This document shows positions 50,219-58,292 of a stretch of 64,000 nucleotides of DNA, piece by piece. The position numbers and the translations under genes are program-made. Numbering within the stretch: the stretch's first letter is position 1; every line of letters begins with the position of its first letter. The notes under the pieces were generated by a model that did no database searches, was not told where the DNA came from, and was given only the letters and a program-made list of their open reading frames with translations. The stretch comes from Clavibacter michiganensis (GTDB lineage: Bacteria > Actinomycetota > Actinomycetes > Actinomycetales > Microbacteriaceae): positions 1,674,001 to 1,738,000 of the forward strand of contig NZ_CP080437.1 in the NCBI RefSeq assembly GCF_021216655.1, given 5' to 3'.

Positions 50219-52743
50219 CAGCGTGCACCTCCCACTCCGCCGAAGCCGAAGCCCTTGCGGGGCGCGGGAGCGGACTGCGGGGCCGGGGCCTCCGCGGTCG
50301 CCGTGGATGCGGGAGCGGCCGACGCGGGGACGGCCGCGGGTGCGCCGCCGCCGAATCCGCCGAAGCCCTTGCGCTTCGTGCCGTCGGCGTCCTGCGACTT
50401 GTCGACCTTCACGGTCGACTGCTCGGCCGTGTGACGCGGCTTCATGTGCAGGTAGTACGTGGTCTTGACCCCGCGCTCCCAGCCGGCGAAGTAGATGTCC
50501 ATCATGTCGCCGAGGTCGCGCGTCTCGAGGTACATGTTGCGGCTGATGGCCTGGTCGATCCACTTCTGCGCGCGCGCCGCGACCTCGAGGAACGCGTACG
50601 GCGAGAGCTGGAAGCTCGTGCGGTACGTGGCCTTGACGTGATCCGGGATGGCGGCGATGTTCTGGATGTCGCCCTGGCTGCGCAGGATGTTCTCGCGCAC
50701 GGTCTCCCAGATGCCGAGCTCCTGCAGGTCCTTCACGAGGTTCCGGTTGACCTCGAGGAACTTGCCCGAGGAGGTGGAGCGGCTGAAGATCTGCGAGAAC
50801 TGCGGGTCGAGGCCGGGCGTGGTGCCCGCGACGAGGCCGATGGACGCGGTGGGCGCGATCGCCATGAGCGTCGCGTTGCGCATGCCGCCCTTGACCTTGG
50901 CGCGCAGCGCGTCCCAGTCGAGGCGCGTGGTGCGGTTGACCTTGACGGGCACGCCGCGGTCGGCCTCCATGAGCGCGATCGAGTCGAGCGGCACGAGGCC
51001 CTCCGACCAGCGCGAGCCCTCGAAGTTCGGGTACGCGCCGCGCTCCTTCGCGAGATCGGCCGACTCGTCGATGGCCGCGTAGGAGACGTGCTCCATGATC
51101 TCGTCGATCAGGTCGTACGACTCCTCCGACTCGTAGGAGTAGCCGAGCTTCTCGACGATGTCGGTGAAGCCCATGACGCCGAGGCCCACCGCGCGGTTCT
51201 GCTGGTTGGAGAAGTCCGCCTCCTTCACGCTGGAGCGCGTGATGTCGATGAGGTTGTCGAGCTGGCGCACCGCGAGGCGCGCGCTCTGCTCGATCTTCGC
51301 GAAGTCGACCTTGCCGTCGGCGAAGTGCTGCGACAGGTTGATCGACGCCAGGTTGCAGACGGAGACGTTGTCCTCGTCCTGCGGCAGCGTGATCTCGGTG
51401 CAGAGGTTCGAGAGGTGGATCGTGCCCGTGTTGTTGTTCAGGGCGCGGTTGTTGATCGTGTCCTTCCAGGTCAGCCACGGGTGGCTGGTGGTCTGGAGGG
51501 AGATGAGGATCGACTTGAACTGCTCGCGCGCCTTGATGCGCTTGAACATGCGGATGCGACCGGCCTCGGCCTCGGCGACGTAGAACGCGTAGCGCTCCGA
51601 GAATGCCTTGCCGTAGAGCTCGTTGAGGTCGGAGACCTCCAGCGGGTCGAAGAGGAACCAGTCGTCGTCGTTCTGCACGCGCTTCATGAACTCGTCGCTG
51701 ATCCACACGGCCGTGTTGGCGGTGCGGGTGCGGCGGTACGGGTCGCCCGAGTTCTGGCGCAGGTCGAGGAACTCGGGGAAGTCGAGGTGCCAGTTCTCCA
51801 TATAGAAGCACAGGGCGCCGAACTTCTTGCCGCCGCGGCTGACGGCGCGGAGCACCGAGTCGATGGTGTGCATGAACGGGATCGGGCCCGTGGAGGTGGT
51901 GTTGTTCGAGCGGATGGGCGAGCCCTGCGCGCGCAGCTTGGAGACGGAGAGGCCGATGCCGCCCGTGCCCTTGGTGAGCCACATGACGTCGCGCGTGGTC
52001 TTCGCGATGTGCTCGATGTCGTCCTGCATCTCCATGACGAAGCAGTTCGCGAGCTGCGGGTAGATGGTGCCCGCGTTGACGAGGGTGGAGCCGGCCGCGA
52101 GGTACTCGAGCTTCGACATCTTCTCGTAGAAGGCGATGGCGGTCTCGGTCGGGTTCTGCTCGTTGAGCGTGAGGCCCATCGCGATGCGCATCCAGAAGTA
52201 CTGGGGCACCTCGAGGGCGTCGCCGTTGCGGCCCTTGATGCCGTAGCGGTTGTTCAGCGTGACGACGCCGATGTACTTGAGCAGCTCGTCGTGCGCGGGC
52301 TCGAGGGCCTGGGCGAGGCGCTCCAGGTCGAACAGCTGCACGAGGCGGGAGTCGAGGAGCATCTCGTCGACGCCGCGCTGGATGTTGCGGGCGAAGTGCT
52401 CCGCGTGGAGGCGCTTGAGCTCCTCGGGCGACGAGTAGTCGCCGAGGACGCGCTTGTAGATGGTCTTGAGGAGGAGGCGCGCGGCGACGGTGTCGAACGC
52501 CGGGTCGTCCTTCACGTTCTGGAGCGCGACCTGGATGACGGCCTCATCCAGCTGCTGCGTGGTGATCCCGTCGAAGAGGGTGATCTCCAGCTCGGACGCG
52601 ATCTGCGTGACCCAGCCGATGTTCTCGTCGAGGCCCTGCGTCGCGTCCTCGATGGCCAGGTTGATGCGGTTCGCGTCGTACGGCTCCCGCGTGCCGTCGC
52701 GCTTCACTACGGTGATGGACACTCTGCTCCTCGTCGTCTTCAT
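50218..52743 (-). CDS. nrdA: Ribonucleoside-diphosphate reductase alpha subunit
   Basis: This 841-residue catalytic subunit reduces ribonucleotides. An ATP-cone activity domain is at residues about 8-100 (VVKRDGTREPYDANRINLAIEDA by its landmarks). The catalytic barrel has redox cysteines C234 (LANCFVM) and C463 (SVCNLAS), thiyl-radical C448 with N446 and E450 (SNLCTEI). After VKTTYYLHM the tail is a low-complexity linker with two KGFG-Gly-rich blocks and it stops without any cysteine; the expected CxxC tail is supplied by the overlapping 25-codon ORF. The ATP cone and length fit NrdA better than NrdE. First gene of the operon, behind NrdR and DnaA boxes. Confidence 0.93.
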   Translation of the reverse strand: MKTTRSRVSITVVKRDGTREPYDANRINLAIEDATQGLDENIGWVTQIASELEITLFDGITTQQLDEAVIQVALQNVKDDPAFDTVAARLLLKTIYKRVLGDYSSPEELKRLHAEHFARNIQRGVDEMLLDSRLVQLFDLERLAQALEPAHDELLKYIGVVTLNNRYGIKGRNGDALEVPQYFWMRIAMGLTLNEQNPTETAIAFYEKMSKLEYLAAGSTLVNAGTIYPQLANCFVMEMQDDIEHIAKTTRDVMWLTKGTGGIGLSVSKLRAQGSPIRSNNTTSTGPIPFMHTIDSVLRAVSRGGKKFGALCFYMENWHLDFPEFLDLRQNSGDPYRRTRTANTAVWISDEFMKRVQNDDDWFLFDPLEVSDLNELYGKAFSERYAFYVAEAEAGRIRMFKRIKAREQFKSILISLQTTSHPWLTWKDTINNRALNNNTGTIHLSNLCTEITLPQDEDNVSVCNLASINLSQHFADGKVDFAKIEQSARLAVRQLDNLIDITRSSVKEADFSNQQNRAVGLGVMGFTDIVEKLGYSYESEESYDLIDEIMEHVSYAAIDESADLAKERGAYPNFEGSRWSEGLVPLDSIALMEADRGVPVKVNRTTRLDWDALRAKVKGGMRNATLMAIAPTASIGLVAGTTPGLDPQFSQIFSRSTSSGKFLEVNRNLVKDLQELGIWETVRENILRSQGDIQNIAAIPDHVKATYRTSFQLSPYAFLEVAARAQKWIDQAISRNMYLETRDLGDMMDIYFAGWERGVKTTYYLHMKPRHTAEQSTVKVDKSQDADGTKRKGFGGFGGGAPAAVPASAAPASTATAEAPAPQSAPAPRKGFGFGGVGGAR

Positions 52744-52913
52744 CGTCCGCGCTGATCGGCGGCGGACTGTCCTGCGGTCGGCGGTGACGCGGTGCGGGAC
52801 GTGCCCGTCGCCTGCGCCTCACCAGCCCTGGTCCTCACCAGGGGAAATACTCGGCGAGCCCTCGTCCGCCCTGCTCCGCGGAGCCAGGACGATGGGGGTT
52901 GCCCGCCGTCCCA

Positions 52914-52961
52914 TCACTATATATGCGGGCACCCGGCCGAGCCCAACCCCATATGTAGTGG
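52914..52961 (-). promoter_or_regulatory. nrdA promoter with two NrdR boxes
   Basis: On the minus strand TTGGGC (52946-52941) and TATATA (52923-52918) are 17 bases apart. Box 1, TCACTATATATGCGGG at 52914-52929, covers the -10; box 2, ACCCCATATGTAGTGG at 52946-52961, covers the -35. Their centres are 32 bases (three turns) apart, the usual NrdR arrangement. Confidence 0.8.
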
Positions 52962-52966
52962 GCGTG

Positions 52967-53005
52967 TCGTCCACAGGTGTGGACAACTCCGCGGACTTGT
53001 CCACA
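52967..53005. promoter_or_regulatory. Cluster of DnaA boxes upstream of nrdA
   Basis: TCGTCCACA (52967-52975, plus), TTGTCCACA (52986-52978, minus) and TTGTCCACA (52997-53005, plus) lie just upstream of the NrdR boxes; TTGTCCACA is the strong actinobacterial DnaA box. A weaker fourth match is near 53006-53014. Confidence 0.7.
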
Positions 53006-53083
53006 GGTTCCACAGGCTACGGAGCGCCGCCGACATCGCTGTCCGGTGGCGCCCGGGGCTGCGGGAGGAGGCCTCCCGGCCGG

Positions 53084-53089
53084 TAGGAT
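53084..53089 (+). promoter_or_regulatory. -10 element upstream of the MFS gene
   Basis: TAGGAT ends nine bases before the GTG at 53099; no Shine-Dalgarno is evident in that gap. Confidence 0.4.
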
Positions 53090-53098
53090 CTGACCCTC

Positions 53099-54310
53099 GT
53101 GAGCACGTACGGAAGCCTCCTCAAGACCCGCGGCGTGGGCCGGATCATCGCCGCCCAGCTCGTGGCGCGCTTCCCGGGCGGCATGCTCTCGCTGGCGTTC
53201 CTCATGCACGTCGAGCGGATCCACGAGTCGTACGGCGCGGCCGGCCTCGTGCTCGCGGCGACGAGCATCGGCCAGGCCGTCGCCGGGCCGCTCACGAGCC
53301 GCTGGATGGGCGTGTGGGGCATGCGACCGGTGCTCATCCTCACGTCGGTCGTCTGCACGGTCGCCGTCGTCGCGGTGGCGCTCGGCGACGAGAGCACGTC
53401 CGTCCCCGTGTTCATGGTGCTCGGCCTCGTCGCGGGTCTCGCCAACCCGCCGGTGCAGCCGGCCGTCCGCACCATCTACCCCAAGATGGTCAACTCCAAG
53501 CAGCTCACGCCCCTGTTCTCCCTCGACGCGTCGGCGCAGGAGATCATCTGGGTGCTCGGGCCCGTCATCGCGACGTTCCTCGCGATCCAGGTGGACACGA
53601 GCGCCGGGATCCTCGTGGCGGCAGCCTTCCTCGTCGGCGGCGGCGCGTGGTTCATCTCCTCCCCCGAGCTCGGCCGGGTCCGCATCCCGCGCAGCAAGCG
53701 CCGGTTCGGCGTGGTCCTCGGGCGGCCGCCCGTGCTCCTCAGCACCGTGGTCGGGTTCCTCCTCATCGCGGCGTGCTCCGCCATCGAGGCCGGCGTCGTG
53801 GCGGTGTACGGGCACGGCGGACCGGAGGCCGGCTTCGTGCTCGCGATCTTCGCGGTCGGCTCGCTCATCGGCGGCCTCTCGCTCGGGCACATCCCGATCA
53901 GCCCGTGGGCGATGGCCCGGCGGCTCACGATCATCCTGGTCGGCACCGCCCTGGCCGCCGTGTGGATGCAGTTCGCCTGGCTCTCCGTCTTCCTCTTCCT
54001 GGCGGGCGTCGGAATCGCGCCGGCGCTGGCCGTGCTGTTCGCCGTGGTCTCGTCGTCGGTGCGCTTCAGCGACACCGCGGAGGCCTACGGCTGGGTCGGC
54101 ACCGGGCAGCTCATCGGCGCCGCGCTCGGATCCGCCGCGGCCGGCTTCGTCATCGACGCGCAGGGGGCGCAGGGCGCGTTCGTCGTCGCGGCGGCGCTGC
54201 TCGCGGCCGGCACGGCCATCGCCGCCGTCTTCCACCGGCACAGCCCGGACCTCCGCGGCCGCGACGCCGGCCCCATCCCGGACACGGAGCCCGTCCCGGT
54301 CATGACCTGA
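53099..54310 (+). CDS. MFS transporter
   Basis: This 403-residue permease has twelve predicted helices in two halves. The loop between helices 2 and 3 reads GPLTSRWMGVWGMRPVL, a variant of the MFS DRxGRR motif, and the central loop is rich in Arg (RVRIPRSKRRFG). Helix segments such as FMVLGLVAGLANPPVQPAVRTIYPKM are typical of actinobacterial efflux-type MFS proteins. The substrate is unknown. It starts at a GTG divergent from nrdA. Confidence 0.85.
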   Translation: MSTYGSLLKTRGVGRIIAAQLVARFPGGMLSLAFLMHVERIHESYGAAGLVLAATSIGQAVAGPLTSRWMGVWGMRPVLILTSVVCTVAVVAVALGDESTSVPVFMVLGLVAGLANPPVQPAVRTIYPKMVNSKQLTPLFSLDASAQEIIWVLGPVIATFLAIQVDTSAGILVAAAFLVGGGAWFISSPELGRVRIPRSKRRFGVVLGRPPVLLSTVVGFLLIAACSAIEAGVVAVYGHGGPEAGFVLAIFAVGSLIGGLSLGHIPISPWAMARRLTIILVGTALAAVWMQFAWLSVFLFLAGVGIAPALAVLFAVVSSSVRFSDTAEAYGWVGTGQLIGAALGSAAAGFVIDAQGAQGAFVVAAALLAAGTAIAAVFHRHSPDLRGRDAGPIPDTEPVPVMT

Positions 54311-54393
54311 CGGTCGGGCCACGCCTCGGGCACCCCGCCGCATCCGCGCCCCAGAGTCTCCGCTCCCGCGGAAAAACGACTCCTCCCGCTGGA

Positions 54394-54399
54394 TAGTGT
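54394..54399 (+). promoter_or_regulatory. -10 element, leaderless start of the lipoprotein gene
   Basis: TAGTGT ends six bases before the ATG at 54406. Confidence 0.5.
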
Positions 54400-54405
54400 G
54401 AGGGC

Positions 54406-54879
54406 ATGACCTCTCAGCAGACCCCTCTGACCACGCGCCGTCTGCGCGCCGGGATCGCCGGGCTGGGCCTCGCGCTCGGCCTCGCGCTCGCCGGGTGCAG
54501 CTCGCCGGCCGCCGACGACGCCGCGACGCCCACCCCGTCCGCATCCGCATCCGCCGAGGCCGCGCGCCCCACGCCCGAGGCGACGACCGAGGGCGATGCC
54601 GGCTCCGGCGACGCCGCGGCCCCTGGATCCCGCGAGGCCATCGCCGCGAAGACCCGCGACATCGCGTGCGGCCTGAAGGACAAGTCCACGCTGGAGGAGT
54701 CGGACGTGCAGGCGTTCCGCGACCTCGGCACCGAGATCTCCGCCTCGACCGAGAGCGGCGCCGCGGCCGCCGGCCAGCAGATCACCGCCCTCGCCGACCA
54801 GATCGCGCCCGGCGTCGGCCAGCCGATCAGCGACGAGCTGAAGACGCAGATGTCCAGCGCCTGCGACTCGCTGCAGTAG
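54406..54879 (+). CDS. Small lipoprotein of unknown function
   Basis: This 157-residue protein has a lipoprotein signal (RRLRAGIAGLGLALGLALAGC, lipobox LAGC with C31) and then a low-complexity Ala/Thr/Pro-rich linker to about residue 80. The C-terminal 75 residues are helical with two cysteines (DIACGLKDKST and SSACDSLQ) that could form a disulfide. No family is recognised. It is a single gene with a leaderless-type start and a strong terminator after it. Confidence 0.75.
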   Translation: MTSQQTPLTTRRLRAGIAGLGLALGLALAGCSSPAADDAATPTPSASASAEAARPTPEATTEGDAGSGDAAAPGSREAIAAKTRDIACGLKDKSTLEESDVQAFRDLGTEISASTESGAAAAGQQITALADQIAPGVGQPISDELKTQMSSACDSLQ

Positions 54880-54894
54880 CCCTCCCGCACGGAA

Positions 54895-54931
54895 GACGGC
54901 CCCGGCCAGCGCGATGCTGACCGGGGCCGTC
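54895..54931. terminator. Bidirectional terminator between lipoprotein and aldo/keto reductase genes
   Basis: Arms 54895-54905 and 54921-54931 pair perfectly over 11 bp, extended by an inner CAGC/GCTG pair after one mismatch. It lies between convergent genes. Confidence 0.7.
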
Positions 54932-54946
54932 GTCTGCCCGGCGCGA

Positions 54947-55939
54947 CTACCAGCGCGGGTGGACCGCCGCGCGGAAGTACCGGTCGTAGATGTCCGCCAC
55001 CTGGCGCTCGAAGACCTCGCCGAGGGCGGGGGCGTCGCCGGCGCGCGCGTTGGCCTGCGCCTGCTCCGCATTGCGGGCGCCGGGGATCACCGTGGAGACG
55101 CCCTCGCGCTGCACGATCCAGGCGAGCGCGACCTGCGCGGGCGTGAGGTCGGGCGCGGCCTCGTGCGCGGCGGCCGCGAACTCGCGGGCCGCGGCGACGC
55201 CGTCGTCGTAGTCGACGCCCGAGAAGGTCTCCCCCACGTCGAACGCGGCGCCGCCGCGGTTGAAGTTGCGATGGTCGGTCTCGGCGAAGGTCGTGTCCGC
55301 GGTGTAGCGGCCGCTGAGGAGCCCGGAGGCGAGCGGCACGCGGGCGACGATCCCGACCCCCGCCTCGACGGCGGCCGGCAGCACGCGGTCGAGCGGCTTG
55401 AGGCGGAACGCGTTGAGGATGATCTGCACGCTCGCGACGCCCGGGCGCGCGATGGCGAGGAGGGCCTCGTCGGTCGTCTCGACGCTCACGCCGTAGGACG
55501 CGATCGCGCCGTCGGCGACGAGCTCGTCGAGGGCATCGTAGACGCGGTCGCTCGAGAACACGGGCGTGGGCGGGCAGTGCAGCTGCACGAGGTCGAGCGT
55601 GTCGACGCCGAGGTTCCGGCGGGACCGGTCGGTCCACTCGCGGAAGCGGTCGAGGGTGAAGTTCGCGGGATCCTGCGCGTCGCGGCGACCCATCTTTGTC
55701 GCGACCGTTACGCCGGCGTCCGGGTGCGCGTGCAGCCAGGATCCGATGATCGTCTCGCTGCGGCCGTCGCCGTAGACGTCGGCCGTGTCGAAGAAGGTGA
55801 TGCCCGCCTCGGCCGCGGCGTCGAGCACGGCGAGCGCGTCGTCCTCGGCCACGTCACCCCAGTCCCCGCCGAGCTGCCATGTCCCGAGTCCGATGACCGA
55901 GACGTTCCGATGGGTCCTGCCGAGGCTTCTCTGCTCCAT
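54947..55939 (-). CDS. Aldo/keto reductase (YajO/general stress protein 69-like)
   Basis: This 330-residue NADPH-dependent oxidoreductase opens MEQRSLGRTHRNVSVIGLGTWQLGG, with the catalytic tetrad in FFDTADVYGDGRSE (Asp, Tyr), VATKMG (Lys) and LVQLHCPPTP (His). The cofactor end reads VSTVIPGARNAEQAQAN. The family is broad in substrates and this gene gives no further clue. The start has TAGGCT six bases upstream on the minus strand, a leaderless pattern. The neighbouring minus-strand membrane-protein gene lies just upstream. Confidence 0.9.
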   Translation of the reverse strand: MEQRSLGRTHRNVSVIGLGTWQLGGDWGDVAEDDALAVLDAAAEAGITFFDTADVYGDGRSETIIGSWLHAHPDAGVTVATKMGRRDAQDPANFTLDRFREWTDRSRRNLGVDTLDLVQLHCPPTPVFSSDRVYDALDELVADGAIASYGVSVETTDEALLAIARPGVASVQIILNAFRLKPLDRVLPAAVEAGVGIVARVPLASGLLSGRYTADTTFAETDHRNFNRGGAAFDVGETFSGVDYDDGVAAAREFAAAAHEAAPDLTPAQVALAWIVQREGVSTVIPGARNAEQAQANARAGDAPALGEVFERQVADIYDRYFRAAVHPRW

Positions 55940-55945
55940 GCGTCG

Positions 55946-55951
55946 AGCCTA
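55946..55951 (-). promoter_or_regulatory. -10 element, leaderless start of the aldo/keto reductase gene
   Basis: TAGGCT on the minus strand ends six bases before the ATG at 55939. It overlaps the last codons of the upstream membrane-protein gene. Confidence 0.45.
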
Positions 55952-56461
55952 CGCGCGGGGGACGCCCGCCTCGCGGTCGTCGCTCGCGGCCCGGGCGGGC
56001 CGGCGGCGGAGGGCGTGCACGGCGAGCGCGGCGATCACGGCCATCGGGCCGCCCGCGACGACGCCCGGCGCGAGGGTCACGAGCAGGGGCACGGCGTCGA
56101 GGAGCCAGCGCTCGCCCAGCGGGTCGCCGAAGCTCGAGTACGGCATGGAGGTCGCGATGCGGGCGGCGAGCGCACGGAGGCCCAGGCCCGCGGCGGGGAA
56201 GGCGACGGCGAGGATCCAGAGCGTCGGGGCGAGCCAGCCGGCGAGGGCCGGGCGGTCGGCCGCTCGAGGGACGGACGGCGCCGGCGTCTCGTGCGTCTCC
56301 GGGTTGCCGGTCGTCGAGGTCGGACCGGGGACGTCGGCGCCCGCCTGCGGATCCGTCCGCGGATGCGGTGCCGGAGCTGGACCGGAGTCCAGCTGGAACG
56401 CCGGGTCGAACCGCGGATCCACGCCGGCGGGCTCGCCGTCCCCGTCCGACCTCCGCGTCAT
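55949..56461 (-). CDS. Membrane protein with disordered N-terminus, unknown function
   Basis: This 170-residue protein has a Pro/Thr/Asp-rich N-terminal half (to about residue 72) and two or three hydrophobic helices in the C-terminal half (LAPTLWILAVAFPAAGLGLRALAA; LDAVPLLVTLAPGVVAGGPMAVIAALAVHAL), ending in a basic tail. The start at 56461 is preferred to the in-frame ATG at 56521 because TAGCCT stands seven bases before it (56469-56474, minus strand). I recognise no family. Confidence 0.6.
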   Translation of the reverse strand: MTRRSDGDGEPAGVDPRFDPAFQLDSGPAPAPHPRTDPQAGADVPGPTSTTGNPETHETPAPSVPRAADRPALAGWLAPTLWILAVAFPAAGLGLRALAARIATSMPYSSFGDPLGERWLLDAVPLLVTLAPGVVAGGPMAVIAALAVHALRRRPARAASDDREAGVPRA

Positions 56462-56596
56462 GACGGTCAGGCTACGCCCGGGCGGGGACCAGGATGCTTG
56501 GCGGACGCTAGTGCTCGTCATGGGGTGCTCATAGGGTCGCCGGGTGTGATCTCCTCATGGCCCCCATCGGGCCACCCGAGACACGAAGGACCCGTC

Positions 56597-58222
56597 ATGA
56601 ACGAGACACCCCAGGAGCCGACCGGACGTCCGGACGAGGCCCCCATCGACGACACCAGCTCGACCGACGCGCACGCCCCTGCTGCGGCTCCGGCCCCGGC
56701 CCCGGCCGAGACCGCGCAGCCCGCCTGGCCGGCGCCCGCCGGTCCCGCGGCCGACGGCCCCACCGCACCCGAGGCACCCCGCGCACCCGCCGCGCCCGCG
56801 GCGTGGACCGCCCCGACCGACGCGCACGCCACCGCGGGACCCGCGGTCGGCGCCGGCGCCCCCGCCGCGCAGCCGACGGCGCAGCAGCCCGCCGCCCAGC
56901 AGCCCACCGCCGCCTACGCCACCGCGATGCCCGCCGGGGGCCACCCCGCCGGATCGCCGTGGCCCGCCCCCGCGACCGACGCCTTCGGACGCCCGTACGC
57001 CGTGGACGCGGCCGGGAACCCCGTCCCGCCGAAGCGCATGCACCGCGGCCTCCGCACGGGCCTCATCGCCGGGGCGTCCGCCCTCGCGCTCCTCCTCTCC
57101 TTCGGCAGCGGCACGGCCGTGGGCTTCATGGCCGACCTCGGCCGCTCGAGCTCGCAGGCCGGGAGCACGCAGATCCAGGACCCGGGCTCCTTCACGCCGG
57201 GCCAGGGCTTCGGCCGCGGCACGACCACGCTGCCCGGGCAGGGATCCGGCAGCGGCTCCGGCTCGGGATCCGGCACGCAGTCCGGCACCGGGCGGGGCAC
57301 CTCGGTCACCTCCCCCGAGGCGACCACCGCGCAGAAGGCCGGCGTCGTCACCATCGACTCCGCGCTCACCTACGAGAACGCGGCCGGTGCCGGCACGGGC
57401 ATCATCCTGTCGTCCGACGGCACGATCCTCACCAACAACCACGTCGTCAGCGGCGCCACCAGCATCCGCGTCACGGTCGAGTCGACCGGCAAGGCCTACG
57501 TCGGGAAGGTCGTCGGCACCGACGCCACGAACGACGTCGCGGTCCTCAAGCTCGAGGACGCGTCGGGGCTCACGCCGGCGAAGCTCGACACCGACGGCGT
57601 CCAGGTCGGCGAGGCCGTCACGGGCGTCGGCAACGCGGGCGGCACGGGCACGCTCACCGCGGCGACCGGCCAGGTCACGGCGCTCGGCCAGACCATCACG
57701 ACGCAGTCCGAGGGCACGGCCGCGGGCGAGACGCTCACCGACCTGATCCAGACGGACGCGGCGATCGTCTCCGGCGACTCCGGCGGGCCGCTCGTCGACG
57801 CGGAGGGCGAGGTCGTCGGCATCGACACGGCCGCCTCGTCGGGCTCCGCGCAGATCGCCGGGTTCGCGATCCCGATCGACAAGGCCGTGTCCATCGCGAA
57901 GCAGATCGAGAGCGGAGTCGAGTCCGGCACCGTGAAGATCGGCTACCCGGCGTTCCTCGGCGTGCTGCTCGCGGACGGCGCGGGCACCGTGGCGGGCGCG
58001 CCCGTCCAGGGCGTCGTCGACGGATCCGGCGCCGCGAAGGCGGGCCTCGCCCAGGGCGACGTCGTCACCTCGGTCGACGGGAAGGCCGTCGCCTCGGCGT
58101 CCGAGCTCAGCGCGGCGATCTCCGCGCACAAGCCCGGCGAGTCGGTGGAGCTCGGGTGGACCACCGCGGCCGGCGCCGAGAAGACCGGCACCGTGACCCT
58201 CACCGAGGGCCCCGTGAGCTGA
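56597..58222 (+). CDS. S1C (HtrA/DegP-like) serine protease with PDZ domain
   Basis: This 541-residue membrane-anchored protease has a cytosolic Pro/Ala-rich N-terminus (about 1-150), one transmembrane helix at about 155-177 (GLIAGASALALLLSFGSGTAVGF), a Gly/Ser linker, a trypsin-like domain (about 235-425) and a C-terminal PDZ domain (about 435-535). The catalytic triad is H282 (TNNHVV), D313 (NDVAVLKL) and S395 (SGDSGGPLV). Such proteins degrade misfolded exported proteins outside the membrane in envelope stress. A strong hairpin follows the stop. It is a single gene with GAAGGA before the ATG. Confidence 0.93.
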   Translation: MNETPQEPTGRPDEAPIDDTSSTDAHAPAAAPAPAPAETAQPAWPAPAGPAADGPTAPEAPRAPAAPAAWTAPTDAHATAGPAVGAGAPAAQPTAQQPAAQQPTAAYATAMPAGGHPAGSPWPAPATDAFGRPYAVDAAGNPVPPKRMHRGLRTGLIAGASALALLLSFGSGTAVGFMADLGRSSSQAGSTQIQDPGSFTPGQGFGRGTTTLPGQGSGSGSGSGSGTQSGTGRGTSVTSPEATTAQKAGVVTIDSALTYENAAGAGTGIILSSDGTILTNNHVVSGATSIRVTVESTGKAYVGKVVGTDATNDVAVLKLEDASGLTPAKLDTDGVQVGEAVTGVGNAGGTGTLTAATGQVTALGQTITTQSEGTAAGETLTDLIQTDAAIVSGDSGGPLVDAEGEVVGIDTAASSGSAQIAGFAIPIDKAVSIAKQIESGVESGTVKIGYPAFLGVLLADGAGTVAGAPVQGVVDGSGAAKAGLAQGDVVTSVDGKAVASASELSAAISAHKPGESVELGWTTAAGAEKTGTVTLTEGPVS

Positions 58223-58237
58223 TCCGCTCCCCTCACG

Positions 58238-58282
58238 ACGACGACGGCCCGTCCCGCATCGCGCGGGACGGGCCGTCGTCGT
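58238..58282. terminator. Bidirectional terminator, 20-bp perfect stem
   Basis: Arms 58238-58257 and 58263-58282 pair perfectly with a 5-base loop, between the convergent protease and arabinofuranosidase genes. Confidence 0.8.
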
Positions 58283-58292
58283 GCGGCGCGCG

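Larger units (their letters stand above)
52744..53098. other. Divergent regulatory region between nrdA and the MFS gene
   Basis: No gene is present in these 355 bases. It holds the nrdA promoter, two NrdR boxes, three DnaA-box matches and, at the right end, the -10 of the MFS gene. The nrdA leader would be about 165 bases long. Confidence 0.7.
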
